Shown: positions 1 through 8,518, numbered from the stretch's first letter. The stretch is DNA of 64,000 nt from JAGTVG01 sp964543195 (GCA_964543195.1 CAZIXF010000017.1:1-64000); one strand, 5' to 3'. Program-made: numbers and translations. The notes: generated by a model from the letters alone, not told the origin.

Positions 1-212
1 GCCGGAAATCTTTATGAGTTTGGTCCGCTTTCGGGTATCAAGCTGCTGGATATTGAAATACCCGGGATAAGCAGGAGCCTGACTCCGGGGCACCGTTATG
101 CACAGCCCACTCAAAAGATAAAAAATTCGATGGAATGGAGATCTCCCTCAAAGGAGGTCAGAATGGGGATGAAAAGTATTTTGAAACGATCTTAAAAGGA
201 CATAAACTTTAA
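1..212 (+). pseudogene. Tail of DUF1537 four-carbon acid sugar kinase (OiaK-like), 5' cut by window edge, frameshifted
   Basis: Only the C-terminus lies in the window. From about base 57 to the TAA at 210-212 one frame reads a typical DUF1537 kinase end: SGAPLCTAHS, then DGMEISLKGGQNGDEKYF. The nucleotide-binding domain of this family usually ends in an LKGGQ.G...YF pattern. Upstream that frame is closed by TGA at 54-56, while another frame reads GIKLLDIEIPG, which fits the preceding strand. A single-base indel near 55-80 would join the two, so this is either a real frameshift or a sequencing error. Family knowledge: DUF1537 kinases include 3-oxo-isoapionate kinase (OiaK), which fits the apionate genes that follow 3 bp downstream. 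The assignment to OiaK itself is inferred from context. Confidence 0.55.
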
Positions 213-215
213 CCG

Positions 216-1028
216 ATGAGACTTGGAATCAGTTCATATGCTTATGCCTGGGCAATAGGGGTACCCGGAAATGAACCGGCAAAACCTTTGGACGCTTTGG
301 GGCTTCTTGAAAAAGCAGTTGAATTAAAGGTGTCCTGTGTCCAGATCGCTGACAATCTGCCATTGCACATACTGGATACCGGGAAAAGAAGGCAATTATT
401 GAAATATGCCGGGGATAACGGGATAAATATTGAGGTGGGGATCAGGGGCTTGACTGATGAAAATCTGTCAAAATATATTGATCTTGCTGAATATTTCAGG
501 TCACCGGTTCTCAGGGCCGTGATCGATACAGATAATTTCAGACCGGATATACCTTCGGTTATCGGTATTGTAAAAAACTGGTTGCCTGAATTTTCTGCCA
601 GAAATATCAGTCTGGCCATAGAGAATCACGACCGGTTCACGGCAGCGGAATTCGCCAGGATCATTGAATCGGCAGGTGATGTGCATGCAGGTATTTGCCT
701 TGATTCGGTGAACTCGATGGGTGCAGGAGAAGGAATGGATGAAGTGCTCCGTATTCTGGGGCCTTACACCATAAATTTTCATATTAAAGACTTTATAGTG
801 AAAAGAGTATCTCATATGATGGGATTTGTTGTGGAAGGAGCTGTGGCCGGTACCGGGATGCTTCCCCTACAGGATATCCTTGACAAGCTTCATAAATGGG
901 GTCAGTGCGATAGTGGCCAGCTTGAGTCCTGGGTCCCGCCCGGAAGGAGCATTGATGAGACTATAGACCTGGAAAACAAATGGGCTATTGAAAGCATCCG
1001 TAATTTGAGACCATTTTTTACTGAATAG
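216..1028 (+). CDS. Sugar phosphate isomerase/epimerase-type TIM barrel, probable 3-oxo-isoapionate decarboxylase (OiaC-like)
   Basis: A 270-residue cytoplasmic protein of the xylose isomerase-like TIM-barrel superfamily, without a signal peptide. It starts MRLGISSYAY and carries acidic/His metal-ligand strands seen as AIENHDRF (about 134-141), CLDSVNS (about 159-165) and INFHIKDF (about 186-193), the usual E/D/H ligands of this fold. It begins 3 bp after the kinase remnant and ends 22 bp before apnO, so it is in the same operon. In described D-apionate pathways a protein of this fold, OiaC, decarboxylates 3-oxo-isoapionate to L-erythrulose. That name rests on family plus neighbours. Other sugar epimerases share the fold, so the exact reaction is unproven. 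Confidence 0.7.
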   Translation: MRLGISSYAYAWAIGVPGNEPAKPLDALGLLEKAVELKVSCVQIADNLPLHILDTGKRRQLLKYAGDNGINIEVGIRGLTDENLSKYIDLAEYFRSPVLRAVIDTDNFRPDIPSVIGIVKNWLPEFSARNISLAIENHDRFTAAEFARIIESAGDVHAGICLDSVNSMGAGEGMDEVLRILGPYTINFHIKDFIVKRVSHMMGFVVEGAVAGTGMLPLQDILDKLHKWGQCDSGQLESWVPPGRSIDETIDLENKWAIESIRNLRPFFTE

Positions 1029-1050
1029 ATCATATTTAAAATTTTGTATT

Positions 1051-1878
1051 ATGGAAAAAGTAGTACTGGCCGGCGCCGGAGGGAAAATGGGCGTCAGGCT
1101 GACCCGAAACTTGAAGGATTCCGGATATTCGATGTCCTATCTTGAAGTCAGCCCGGAAGGAATTGAAAAAGTGAAAGCAAATGGTGTGGATGTATCGAAA
1201 CCGGAGGAGGTGATCCCGGATGCAGATTATCTTATACTCGCCGTTCCAGATGTGCTTGTAAAAAAAATAGCCCATGAATATGTACCTATGATGAAAGCGG
1301 GTGCCATGGCAGTAAGCCTCGATCCGGCCGCTCCGCTCGCTGGGGCCCTGCCGGAACACTCCGACCGGGTATATTTTGCTTCCCATCCATCCCATCCATC
1401 CGTATTTAACCATGAGCCTGACCCGGATAAACATTTTGATTATTTTGGTGGAATTTCCGCAAAACAGACTATAGTATGTGCATTGATCCGGGGAACAGAT
1501 GAGGATTATGAAAAAGGTGAGAGACTGGCCCGGACCATGTACGCGCCCGTAACACGGGCTCACCGGATCTCAATATGGCAGATGGGCATTCTTGAACCTG
1601 CCCTCTCCGAGACTTTTGGTGCGGCCATGGTGACCATCATGAAAGAAGCTGTAGATGCCGTGGTGGCGAAAGGAGTGCCCGAAGAAGCTGCTTATGATTT
1701 TTTCCTCGGGCATATCAATATTGAGCTGGCCCTGCTGTTTGGTCAGTTACCGGGCGGCAAGTTTTCAGACGCAGCCCTGAAAGCCATAAACCTGGGTAAG
1801 GGCCTTATTATTAAAGAAAACTGGAAAGACATCTTTGAAGATGATAATATAAAAGAACAGATTAAAGCGATAACCTGA
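1051..1878 (+). CDS. apnO: Probable D-apionate oxidoisomerase (ApnO-like NAD-binding dehydrogenase)
   Basis: A 275-residue protein with an N-terminal Rossmann nucleotide-binding motif (VLAGAGGKMG, residues 5-14) followed by the LILAVPD strand of the 6-phosphogluconate dehydrogenase-like superfamily, then an all-helical C-terminal half. FASHPSHPSVF (about 109-119) is a distinctive conserved stretch. ApnO enzymes oxidise and isomerise D-apionate to 3-oxo-isoapionate with NAD+. The call is based on overall resemblance and, above all, on the adjoining lactonase, whose signature is specific. It lies 22 bp after the TIM-barrel gene and 14 bp before apnL. A related 3-hydroxyacid dehydrogenase with another substrate is the main alternative. 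Confidence 0.72.
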   Translation: MEKVVLAGAGGKMGVRLTRNLKDSGYSMSYLEVSPEGIEKVKANGVDVSKPEEVIPDADYLILAVPDVLVKKIAHEYVPMMKAGAMAVSLDPAAPLAGALPEHSDRVYFASHPSHPSVFNHEPDPDKHFDYFGGISAKQTIVCALIRGTDEDYEKGERLARTMYAPVTRAHRISIWQMGILEPALSETFGAAMVTIMKEAVDAVVAKGVPEEAAYDFFLGHINIELALLFGQLPGGKFSDAALKAINLGKGLIIKENWKDIFEDDNIKEQIKAIT

Positions 1879-1892
1879 AAAATACCGGTAGG

Positions 1893-3824
1893 ATGGATAA
1901 AAATATTTACCTGTATGGCCGTGAGGAAGCATTGCCTGAAAGAAAAATACTTCATGCCGGAAATCTTGAGATGATTTATGAAAATGGCTTTTTGCGGTAT
2001 ATTAAACTCGAAGGAGATGAGGTGCTCCGAATGATCTATTTTGCGGTCAGGGATCATGACTGGGGTACTGTCGAAGGGGATATCCAAAACGAAAAATTCA
2101 ATATAGATGAGGATCATTTTGACATCACTTACAGGTCAATACATAAAAGAGATCACATCCACATAATTTTTGATTGCCATATTCAGGGTGACCGGGAAGG
2201 GAGAATAATCTTTACTATAAAGGGAGAGGCTCTTTCCAGCTTTAGAAAAAACCGGATCGGATTCTGTGTGCTTCATCCCCTGAAGGAATGTGTTGGATCA
2301 AGATGCCTGATAGCGCATTGGCAGGGTGATAAATCGGAAAAGAATTTCCCGGAACTGATATCGCCCCATCAGCCCTTTCAGGATATCAGGTCCATGGAAT
2401 GGTCTGTCAATGACAGGTTTGATGCGAAAATAAGCTTTGAAGGAGATATCTTTGAGAGTGAAGACCAGAGAAACTGGACCGATGCATCCTATAAAACGTA
2501 TTGTACCCCCCTGGCTATTCCGTTTCCTGTAGAGGTTTTTGAAGGTGACCGCATTGAACAACAAGTGATTCTGGAAATAAAAAGAACCTCAGGAGTTAAA
2601 ATACGCGATTCAAAGGAAGAAGAATCGTTGAGAATACAAATAAATGATTCTCAAGCCTGGTCCTTGCCGGAAATAGGTACCCAGGCATCCAGTGTGTACG
2701 ATAAGCTGGATGATAAATCTGCAGCCCGGCTCAAGCTACTTGACCTGAAGCATGTCCGGTTTGATCTGGACCTGGCCAGACCGGTAAAGGAAGAACAGAT
2801 CGGGCGTATAGTTCAACATGAAAGAAAAACAGGTATCCCGGTTGACTTCGCCCTTTTTTTTGACCATGAGCCCGAAAAAGAATGGGATTCGCTGGTAAAA
2901 CGCATAAAAGGGAAGATCCCACGGACAAACCGGTTTTTTATTTTTGATAAAAAATCCAAAACTACTACCCGGGAGACCATAGATAAGGTGGTAAATAAGA
3001 TCCGAAAGGTTTTCCCCCACAGTAAAATAGGAGCAGGGACGAATGTCTATTTTACAGAATTGAACCGGGAAAGGGTAGACCCGGATCGACTCGATTTTCT
3101 GGTCTATTCCCTGAATCCGCAGGTTCATGCCTTCGATGAAGCTTCACTTGCAGAAACACTCGAAGCTCAATATCATACCCTGATAAGTGCCCACGCTTTT
3201 TCCGGAGGTAAAAATATCGTGGTTTCCCCCGTAACACTGAAACCCCGCTTCAATCCCAATGCTACCGGGCCGCAGCCTAAAACACCACCCGGCGAATTAC
3301 CCGGTCAGGTAGATCCAAGACAGATGTCACTTTTTGGCGCTGCGTGGACTCTCGGTAGTCTCAAATATTTAACGGAAGGGAAGGCTGAAGCAATCACTTT
3401 TTATGAAACTGCCGGCTGGAGAGGAATCCTGCAGGGGCCTGAAGATTCTCCCTTGCCGCAGAAATTCAGAGCCGACGCTGGTGATGTCTTTCCAATGTAC
3501 CAGGTATTTTTATGGATCAGCGAACTCCAGGGTCTGGAAATGATTAAGCTGAGAAGTACTCAGCCTCTTAGGGTGGATGGATTGGGATTCAAAAAAGAGG
3601 ATCAATTTATCTTATTGTTATCCAATTTTATGGAGAAGGAACTAACCGTACGTGTTGAAAATCAGGATCAGTTTGATATGAGAATAAAAATACTGGGTCC
3701 CGGTAATGTGCGATCCTTTATCAGGGATCCTTCTGCCCTTCAAAAAGAACAGGAAAGAAAGGCAGACAGGATAAAATTACCGGAATTCAGCGTGAGTTGC
3801 ATAAGGATGAAAAGGAAAGAATAA
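1893..3824 (+). CDS. apnL: D-apionate lactonase (ApnL-like)
   Basis: A 643-residue cytoplasmic protein. The N-terminal third has the features I associate with ApnL: a YGREEALPERKILHAG opening, VRDHDWGTVEGDI near residue 50, FRKNRIGFCVLHPL near 116 and EDQRNWTDASYKTY near 190. The middle (about 260-470) is a divergent TIM-barrel-like region and the C-terminus is beta-rich. ApnL hydrolyses the lactone of D-apionate made by apiose dehydrogenase, feeding ApnO. The start has a purine-rich GGTAGG directly upstream. Its stop overlaps the next gene as TAATG, so LutA is translationally coupled to it. No apiose dehydrogenase is seen in the window; it may lie upstream of base 1. Confidence 0.82.
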   Translation: MDKNIYLYGREEALPERKILHAGNLEMIYENGFLRYIKLEGDEVLRMIYFAVRDHDWGTVEGDIQNEKFNIDEDHFDITYRSIHKRDHIHIIFDCHIQGDREGRIIFTIKGEALSSFRKNRIGFCVLHPLKECVGSRCLIAHWQGDKSEKNFPELISPHQPFQDIRSMEWSVNDRFDAKISFEGDIFESEDQRNWTDASYKTYCTPLAIPFPVEVFEGDRIEQQVILEIKRTSGVKIRDSKEEESLRIQINDSQAWSLPEIGTQASSVYDKLDDKSAARLKLLDLKHVRFDLDLARPVKEEQIGRIVQHERKTGIPVDFALFFDHEPEKEWDSLVKRIKGKIPRTNRFFIFDKKSKTTTRETIDKVVNKIRKVFPHSKIGAGTNVYFTELNRERVDPDRLDFLVYSLNPQVHAFDEASLAETLEAQYHTLISAHAFSGGKNIVVSPVTLKPRFNPNATGPQPKTPPGELPGQVDPRQMSLFGAAWTLGSLKYLTEGKAEAITFYETAGWRGILQGPEDSPLPQKFRADAGDVFPMYQVFLWISELQGLEMIKLRSTQPLRVDGLGFKKEDQFILLLSNFMEKELTVRVENQDQFDMRIKILGPGNVRSFIRDPSALQKEQERKADRIKLPEFSVSCIRMKRKE

Positions 3825-4564
3825 TGAAGGTTGGCTTGTTTATTCCATGTTACATCGATCAGTTCTATCCTGAGGTTGGCATTGCTACCTATAAATTGCT
3901 TCGAGGGCTCAGTTTAACAGTGGAATACCCCATGGATCAGATCTGTTGCGGTCAGCCGCTTGCTAATTCAGGAATACACCATCATGCAAAGAAATATGAA
4001 GTCCGTTATAAAAAAGTTTTTTCAGGTTACGATTATATCATTTGCCCGTCCGGAAGCTGTACCCTGCATGTCCGGGATCATTTTCGGGATACCGGCCATG
4101 ATCCGGAGTTTTCTGATATAAGAAAGAGGACGTATGAATTAACTGAGTTTCTGCATGACATTATAGAATTGAAATCAATCGAAGCCCGGTTCCCTTATAA
4201 AGTAGCCCTGATGAAAAGCTGTCATGGTCTCAGGGGACTGAGGCTTGGTTTATCCTCCGAGCTGCATGGAACTCCTTTTTCAAAACCTGAAAGCATTTTA
4301 CGTCTGGTAAAAGATATTGAAATTGTGAATTTCGAAAGGGATGATGAGTGTTGTGGATTCGGAGGAACTTTTTCGGTTTTTGAGGAAGCTGTTTCGGTAA
4401 AAATGGGGAAAGATAAACTAAATTATCTTATAAAATCGGGGGCTGAGGTGGTCACAGGAAATGATGTATCCTGTTTTATGCACATCGATGGCCTCGCCAG
4501 AAAGCAGGGGAATGCAGGTCTGCGGTTTATGCATATTGCAGAAATTCTAAATCAATCCTTATGA
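3824..4564 (+). CDS. lutA: (Fe-S)-binding protein, lactate utilisation subunit LutA/LldE/YkgE family
   Basis: A 246-residue protein starting MKVGLFIPCYID. An upstream in-frame ATG at 3797 would lie inside apnL; the start at 3824 is preferred because it matches the family start, follows the purine-rich AAGGAAAG, and overlaps the apnL stop. Two cysteine-rich CCG domains are present: CCGQPLANSG (about 41-50) and ECCGFGGTF (about 175-183), the binding motif of heterodisulfide-reductase-like Fe-S subunits. With LutB and LutC it forms a complex oxidising L-lactate to pyruvate and passing electrons to quinone. Here the setting suggests the substrate may be a hydroxyacid derived from apiose rather than lactate, but that is inference. 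Confidence 0.9.
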   Translation: MKVGLFIPCYIDQFYPEVGIATYKLLRGLSLTVEYPMDQICCGQPLANSGIHHHAKKYEVRYKKVFSGYDYIICPSGSCTLHVRDHFRDTGHDPEFSDIRKRTYELTEFLHDIIELKSIEARFPYKVALMKSCHGLRGLRLGLSSELHGTPFSKPESILRLVKDIEIVNFERDDECCGFGGTFSVFEEAVSVKMGKDKLNYLIKSGAEVVTGNDVSCFMHIDGLARKQGNAGLRFMHIAEILNQSL

Positions 4565-5931
4565 TCGACCATTCCGGAAAAGCAGCTGTATTCAATAGAC
4601 AGGAAGGCCGGGTTGACTGGCATGATGAATCGCTATGGTATATCAGACAAAAACGAGATAAAGCAAGGGATTCTGTGGAAAACTGGGAACAACTTCGTGA
4701 TACGGCTTCCGCAATTAAGGATCATGTGCTGGAGAATTTACGTGATTATTTGATTGAGTTTGAAAAAAATCTCAGGGCGAATGGATGGCATGTACATTGG
4801 GCAAGGGATGGAAAGGTTCATAATAAGATCGTTCATCAATTACTGTCAGAGAGGGATATTCACACCCTGGTGAAAAGCAAATCCATGCTCACTGAAGAGT
4901 GTGGACTAAATCCTTTTCTAAAATCCCAGGGTATCGAGGTTATAGATACCGATCTGGGAGAGCGGATCGTACAACTGGCAGAGGAACCGCCCAGTCATAT
5001 TGTCCTTCCGGCTATTCATAAAAAGAAAAGGGAGATTAGTTCTTTGTTTCAACAAAAATATCATGCCGAGCCCGGGAACGAGGATCCCGATTATTTGACT
5101 TCCCTCGCGAGAAAAGAATTGAAAAACTATTTTCTTCAGTCCAGGGCTGCCCTGAGTGGGGTCAATTTCGGGTTGGCCGGATCAGGAGGCGTGGTGATCT
5201 GTACCAACGAAGGAAATGCAGATAAAGGTATACACCAGGCAGATATTTATATTGCCAGCATGGGGATCGAAAAATTAATATTCGGAAGGAAGGAATTGGC
5301 CGTGTTTCTGAAGTTGCTGGCCAGAAGTGCGACCGGTCAGGCCATTACCACATATACTTCACACTTGTTTAAACCTGCTCCGGGAAAGGAATTCCATCTC
5401 ATTCTTGTGGATAATGGACGATCGGAAATATTAAAACAAAACAAATACCGGGAGACCCTTAAATGTATTCGTTGCGGGGCATGCATTAATACCTGCCCGG
5501 TCTACAGGAGAAGCGGCGGCTACAGTTACGGATATACAATACCCGGCCCAATAGGATCTGTTCTTGCTCCACAGTATGATTTAAATAAGTTTTATTCATT
5601 ACCTTATGCTTCATCCTTATGCGGTTCCTGTTCCGATGTATGCCCCGTAAAGATCAATATCCATGAGATCCTGTACCGGTTAAGGGCTGATGCGGCGAAC
5701 AGAAATCTTCTTTCAAGGAATAAAAAACTTCTACTGAAGATTATGGGCTGGTTCCTCAATAATTTAATGCTGTACCGGGCAGGAGGTTTTCTTATGCGGA
5801 AATTATTGAAACGTTTACCAGGATCTTTGCTGTATAACCGGTTTAACACCTGGGGTAAATCCAGGGAGATGCCAATAATCCCCCAAAAATCCTTTAAGGA
5901 ATGGTATAAGAAAAATCATTGCAATGGATGA
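4561..5931 (+). CDS. lutB: Lactate utilisation iron-sulfur protein LutB/LldF/YkgF family
   Basis: A 456-residue protein that starts in an ATGA overlap with the lutA stop. The N-terminal two-thirds is a LUD domain (SGVNFGLAGSGGVVICTNEG near 200-218). The C-terminus carries two [4Fe-4S] ferredoxin motifs, CIRCGACINTC..P near 302-313 and CGSCSDVCP near 354-362, followed by a helical tail. Length and domain order match LutB. It is the electron-transfer subunit of the LutABC 2-hydroxyacid oxidation complex. An 8-bp overlap with lutC confirms the three are one translational unit. Confidence 0.92.
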   Translation: MIDHSGKAAVFNRQEGRVDWHDESLWYIRQKRDKARDSVENWEQLRDTASAIKDHVLENLRDYLIEFEKNLRANGWHVHWARDGKVHNKIVHQLLSERDIHTLVKSKSMLTEECGLNPFLKSQGIEVIDTDLGERIVQLAEEPPSHIVLPAIHKKKREISSLFQQKYHAEPGNEDPDYLTSLARKELKNYFLQSRAALSGVNFGLAGSGGVVICTNEGNADKGIHQADIYIASMGIEKLIFGRKELAVFLKLLARSATGQAITTYTSHLFKPAPGKEFHLILVDNGRSEILKQNKYRETLKCIRCGACINTCPVYRRSGGYSYGYTIPGPIGSVLAPQYDLNKFYSLPYASSLCGSCSDVCPVKINIHEILYRLRADAANRNLLSRNKKLLLKIMGWFLNNLMLYRAGGFLMRKLLKRLPGSLLYNRFNTWGKSREMPIIPQKSFKEWYKKNHCNG

Positions 5932-6502
5932 TAGGGAGCATATATTGAACAACCTCTCAGGTTCCAATCCAAAGAAGGAATACACAATTCCGGGTTTCCA
6001 TTCATCGGTAAATATTAATAAAAAGATCAAGGATTTTATTGAAAATATCCACCGTGCCGGCGGCCATGCTTCATTAAAAGAGGAGAAATATTTAAGCTCA
6101 ACCATTAGAGAACTCATAAAAGGTTCCCGTGCCCTGTTTTTCGGTCCGTCAGAATTTTTTGATCAAATGCCTCAGGGTGTTCATAAATCCGATCTGGTTA
6201 AGTATGATGAATTGGATATTTGTATCCTTAACGGTAAAGCAGGAGTTGCAGAAAATGGCTCAGTATGGATTGACGATACTCAATTGATCGACAGAAGATT
6301 GCCTTTTATTTCCCATCATCTGGTTATCCTGTTGAACAGGAAGCATATTGTTTATGACTTGTCCGAACTGTATGAAAGCATAAAACCGGAAAACACTAAT
6401 TTCGGAATACTGATATCGGGCCCCTCCAAAACAGCTGACATTGAACAATCCCTGGTTATGGGCGCCCAGGGTGCCGTTAAACATACCGTGCTTATCTTTT
6501 AA
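5924..6502 (+). CDS. lutC: LUD-domain protein LutC/LldG/YkgG family
   Basis: A 192-residue LUD-domain protein, the third subunit of the LutABC complex. It starts MDDREHILNNLSG, the usual short helical opening of LutC. The core has IAVAENGSVW-like strands (GVAENGSVWI near 107-116), SHHLVILLNRKHIV near 132-145 and a GPSKTADIEQSLVMGAQG end (about 167-184), close to the GPSRTADIE...GVHGP end of the family. It overlaps lutB by 8 bp and is the last gene of the operon. No clear terminator hairpin follows; the next 110 bp are AT-rich and hold the yceI operator. Confidence 0.9.
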   Translation: MDDREHILNNLSGSNPKKEYTIPGFHSSVNINKKIKDFIENIHRAGGHASLKEEKYLSSTIRELIKGSRALFFGPSEFFDQMPQGVHKSDLVKYDELDICILNGKAGVAENGSVWIDDTQLIDRRLPFISHHLVILLNRKHIVYDLSELYESIKPENTNFGILISGPSKTADIEQSLVMGAQGAVKHTVLIF

Positions 6503-6538
6503 CAGGATTTTCTAACAAAAAATAAATTTTTTTATTAT

Positions 6539-6602
6539 TGTTTGAACATTAATGTTTAAACATCGTTATAGAATAATAAATCATTAAATAGTGTTTCAAA
6601 CA
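6539..6602. promoter_or_regulatory. Palindromic operator region in front of yceI
   Basis: Bases 6539-6562 form a 24-bp palindrome with only one mismatched pair: left half TGTTTGAACATT, right half AATGTTTAAACA. A second, shorter palindrome TGTTTCAAACA lies at 6592-6602, 14 bp before the yceI ATG. Both share the TGTTTnAAACA-like arms. The size and symmetry suit a dimeric winged-helix repressor of the MarR type, and a MarR gene lies 600 bp downstream of yceI. That the MarR protein binds here is inference. Confidence 0.6.
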
Positions 6603-6615
6603 AAATATTAAAATT

Positions 6616-7194
6616 ATGAAAAGAAGAATCCTTACATTCCTATTGTTGTTGGCGGGAAGTTATGCCATGGCGCAGTCTGCCTGGGTGGTGGACAAGGCAC
6701 ATTCAGAGATCCAGTTTACGGTTACTCACTTGGTAATCACTGAAGTCAGTGGCGAATTCGATGAGTTTGACGCGAAAGTAACCAGTTCCGGTGATGACTT
6801 TACAGGAGCTGATGTTGAATTTGTGGCCAAGGTGGCCTCCATCAATACAAACAATGAGCAAAGGGATAAGCATTTGAAATCTGATGATTTTTTCAATGCG
6901 GAACTTTATCCGGAAATGAAGTTCGAGGGCCAGTTGATGAAGGAAAATGGCAAATACGTGTTAAAAGGAAATATGACCATACGCGATGTGACCAGGGAGG
7001 TAACTTTCGATGCGGCGTACAATGGTACGGTAACTGATCCCTGGGGCAATACCAAGTCCGGCTTTAAGGTACAGGGGAAGATCAACCGTTTCGATTATGG
7101 TCTTAAATGGAATAACCTGATGGAATCAGGAGGTGCAGTGGTTGGCGAAGAAGTAGACATCGTATGTAACGTACAGTTGCAAAAACAAGCTTAA
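6616..7194 (+). CDS. YceI family periplasmic lipid-binding protein
   Basis: A 192-residue secreted protein with a clear signal peptide (MKRRILTFLLLLAGSYAMAQ, cut after AMAQ). The mature part is a full YceI lipocalin-like beta barrel: WVVDKAHSEIQFTVTHL near 23-39, FDAKVTS, INTNNEQRDKHLKSDDFF near 75-92, YPEMKFEG near 97-104, and GNMTIRDVTREVTFD near 117-131. The family binds isoprenoid or other long lipids in the periplasm, and its exact role here is unknown. It stands alone behind a palindromic operator, so it is probably inducible, and the nearby MarR gene is the candidate regulator. Confidence 0.93.
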   Translation: MKRRILTFLLLLAGSYAMAQSAWVVDKAHSEIQFTVTHLVITEVSGEFDEFDAKVTSSGDDFTGADVEFVAKVASINTNNEQRDKHLKSDDFFNAELYPEMKFEGQLMKENGKYVLKGNMTIRDVTREVTFDAAYNGTVTDPWGNTKSGFKVQGKINRFDYGLKWNNLMESGGAVVGEEVDIVCNVQLQKQA

Positions 7195-7199
7195 TTATG

Positions 7200-7360
7200 C
7201 ATATTTAAAAAGGTTTGTTTACAACGATTATCCTTTTATGATTAATTGATCCTGCTTAATCAAGTTCGGAAAAACCGTTCGGGAAGCTAAATGGAAAGGA
7301 TAATCAAGGCAGATTAAACGAATCAGGATACTGGGTTAGTCACACTCATTATCCTGATTT
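7200..7360. repeat. Cluster of inverted repeats downstream of yceI
   Basis: Two inverted repeats follow yceI. GATTATCCTTT (7226-7236) pairs with AAAGGATAATC (7295-7305), and AATCAGGATA (7321-7330) pairs with TATCCTGATT (7350-7359). The intervening sequence has further partial complementarity (TTGATCCTGC and ATCAGGAT forms). No open frame is present. It could be a terminator region, a structured 3' UTR or a small RNA; none is proven. Confidence 0.45.
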
Positions 7361-7391
7361 GATTGGATATAATTACAAATTATACTAAATA

Positions 7392-7588
7392 TAACGTGTT
7401 TTGTGAATTATTATACATCTTATTATCTTTTAACATACTGATTATTAATTATTTAGCATTTTCTTATTTGGTGTATCCCGGTGTTTTCGAGACTTTATGG
7501 CATTGAATCACTATATTTTAGCCACGAAGGTTACCAAATCACGATGGCATCACTAAATTTTTAATTATTTAATTCACACAACGGGTTA
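7392..7588 (+). repeat. MITE-like dispersed repeat, copy 1
   Basis: This 197-bp AT-rich, non-coding element is repeated at 63573-63770 in the same orientation with roughly 85% identity by eye. It is bounded by imperfect terminal inverted repeats of about 19 bp: left TAACGTGTTTTGTGAATTA, right (complement) TAACCCGTTGTGTGAATTA. The flanks are AT-rich (AATA on both sides), so a target duplication is possible but not certain. It carries no transposase. The remaining sequence from 7589 to the marR start at 7800 shows no gene. Confidence 0.75.
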
Positions 7589-7799
7589 AATATAGTATTT
7601 TAATTCAGGCCCAAAAACAGACTGGTCCTGATGGCTTTATTAGAATAAAAATAGATGTAATTTGGAGATCAATCCATATTACTGCATTATTTAAGGAAAA
7701 GACTTTACAGAACCGGAATTAAGCGGTTAGCAACACCATAGAAGATCATTGTAATTATGATGAGCAACTTAATAATACAGTACCTATACATTATTTATC

Positions 7800-8233
7800 A
7801 TGCGGATAGAGGAAGAAATTAAGCAGAGCTCATTCAGGAGCGAATACCAGAAAGCCTCTATTAACCTGATCTATTCTGCAAACTGGCTGTTAAACAAACA
7901 TCGTGAGTTTTTAAGAAAATTCAATATCACCCAGCAGCAATACAATGTATTGCGTATTTTACGAGGTCAATATCCGAATGCTATCAGCACTTCAGAGATA
8001 AAGGAAAGAATGCTAGATAAAAATTCAGATGCATCCCGTATAGTGGATCGCCTGGAAACTCGGTTGTTGATTAGAAAAAAAACCTGTAAAGAAGATAAAC
8101 GCCTTGTCGATGTAACCATTACAGAACAAGGTCTTAAGTTGCTTGAAGAGACGGATACTTACATCCTGGAACTGGACAAGATAGTATCCGGATTAACCCT
8201 TGAAGAGGCCAGGGATTTGAACCGTCTGCTCGA
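7800..8233 (+). CDS. MarR family transcriptional regulator, 3' end lost in gap
   Basis: At least 144 residues are readable before the N gap, which is nearly a whole MarR protein (usually about 150). It has the N-terminal dimerisation helix, the helix-turn-helix (TQQQYNVLRILRG near 42-54, then STSEIKERMLDKNSDASRIVDRLE near 61-84) and the wing DKRLVDVTITEQG near 99-111. The stop codon is not visible. MarR proteins are dimeric repressors that respond to small ligands. The proximity to yceI and its palindromic operator makes yceI the likely target. Confidence 0.88.
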
Positions 8234-8333
8234 NNNNNNNNNNNNNNNNNNNNNNNNNNNNNNNNNNNNNNNNNNNNNNNNNNNNNNNNNNNNNNNNNNN
8301 NNNNNNNNNNNNNNNNNNNNNNNNNNNNNNNNN
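8234..8333. other. Assembly gap of 100 N
   Basis: Exactly 100 N, a conventional placeholder, so the real distance is unknown. It removes the marR stop codon. The sequence from 8334 to 8518 behind it has no convincing gene on either strand. Confidence 0.97.
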
Positions 8334-8518
8334 GATTTGGGATAAAAAGAAGGGGGGAGTATCGGTTGAACCTTAATCAGATAGCCTTTTGAACGTTTGA
8401 CCACAAGGATATCAAAACTTAAACTACCCACCAGATCAGTCTGTTTTTAAGATCCAAATTGCATCCGGTATTACTACCTTCAGCATCGATACATTCCCCA
8501 CTCACCACTGGTTGAACA

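Noticed and set aside
7392..7588. Complete insertion sequence
   Set aside because: The element has terminal inverted repeats but no transposase coding capacity in any frame.
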